In this document: positions 63,817-64,000 of the stretch, one piece after another
How the letters are laid out: every line of letters begins with the position of its first letter
How positions within the stretch are numbered: position 1 is the first letter of the stretch
Source of the DNA: Streptomyces sp. CB01635
GTDB taxonomy: Bacteria > Actinomycetota > Actinomycetes > Streptomycetales > Streptomycetaceae
Assembly: GCF_002803065.1 (NCBI RefSeq)
Contig: NZ_NNBL01000003.1
Location: 1,385,461 to 1,449,460, forward strand
Direction: 5' to 3'
DNA length: 64,000 nucleotides
Made by a program: the position numbers and the translations under genes
The notes under the pieces: model-generated
What the model was told of the DNA's origin: nothing
Databases searched by the model: none
What the model saw: only the letters and a program-made list of their open reading frames with translations

Positions 63817-64000
63817 TCAGGCAGAGGCGCGCCGCACCAGGGTCGTCGGGGTGATCACCGACGCCGGGGCCTCGCCGTCCGCGTTGTCGAGCCGCTGCAT
63901 CAGAAGCTTGACCATCAGCCGGCCCATTCCCTCGATGTCCTGCCGGACCGTGGTCAGCGCAGGCTCCGTGGTCCGCACGACGGACGCCATGTCGTCGAAG
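63817..64000 (-). CDS. 3' end of a LacI family regulator (partial)
   Basis: Only the last 60 residues are inside the window: FDDMASVVRTTEPALTTVRQ, then DIEGMGRLMVKLLMQRLDNA and a TPTTLVRRASA end. The pattern of the LacI sugar-binding domain C-terminus (fDDxxxaxxxxPxLTTVxQ, then LvxRxS) is clear. The DNA-binding part lies to the right of the window. Confidence 0.85.
   Translation of the reverse strand, partial: FDDMASVVRTTEPALTTVRQDIEGMGRLMVKLLMQRLDNADGEAPASVITPTTLVRRASA

Overview
The window looks like part of a Streptomyces (or close relative) chromosome. Base composition is very GC-rich, genes show strong G/C bias at third codon positions, GTG/TTG starts and ATGA/GTGA overlaps are common, and the gene content is typical of a soil saprophyte: ABC sugar importers without their own ATPase, many LacI/GntR/LysR/TetR regulators, an ECF41 sigma factor and a PP2C/HATPase regulator. 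There is no ribosomal RNA, tRNA, intact transposon or CRISPR array. At least seven broken gene remnants suggest a variable chromosome region rather than the conserved core.

Layout. 0.3-5.3 kb: ECF41 sigma factor, small membrane protein, TetR plus divergent quinone oxidoreductase, NTF2-like protein, a frameshifted YjbR-like gene and a cupin. 5.5-13.0 kb: an RpiR-type regulator divergent from an operon for an Ntn-hydrolase of the C45 (acyl-coenzyme A:6-APA acyltransferase-like) family and a full Dpp/Opp-type ABC importer (lipoprotein, two permeases, two ATPases). 13.1-18.8 kb: a large secreted PA14/beta-propeller/CBM/DUF1080 protein, a secreted lipoprotein with WD-like repeats and an orphan barstar-domain protein. 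19.0-29.1 kb: a self-contained mannoside operon: lipoprotein, two permeases, GH38-type alpha-mannosidase, phosphomannose-isomerase-like protein with a degenerate kinase domain, ROK kinase and LacI regulator, with a LacI-type palindrome in front. 29.5-33.1 kb: amino-acid permease and PLP aminotransferase-like enzyme divergent from a FadR-type GntR regulator, with two identical-arm operators between. 33.7-38.2 kb: cyclase-family hydrolase overlapping a TPP enzyme, a LysR regulator and an SDR oxidoreductase. 39-46.3 kb: PP2C phosphatase, YceI, enoyl-CoA hydratase-like, YcxB-like and COG4705-like proteins. 47.4-51.1 kb: transketolase, truncated ligD, HhH-type DNA repair protein, TPR fragment. 51.4-59 kb: second sugar ABC importer with a YesL-like protein, a LacI regulator and two Gfo/Idh/MocA dehydrogenases. 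59.5-64 kb: LysR divergent from an EamA exporter and an NAD-binding protein, then fused scraps of a GH64 glucanase and a TetR gene, then the 3' end of another LacI gene.

How it fits together. The mannoside operon can take an imported alpha-mannoside to free mannose, mannose 6-phosphate and fructose 6-phosphate with only its own products. The second sugar operon imports an unknown glycoside and probably oxidises or epimerises it with the Gfo/Idh enzymes. Neither encodes an ATPase, so both probably rely on a shared MsiK-type ATPase elsewhere. The C45/Dpp module appears to be an uptake-and-deacylation (or amide hydrolysis) system under an RpiR regulator and is the best candidate for an undescribed system here. 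Several operator candidates are visible directly as repeated palindromes in divergent promoter regions.
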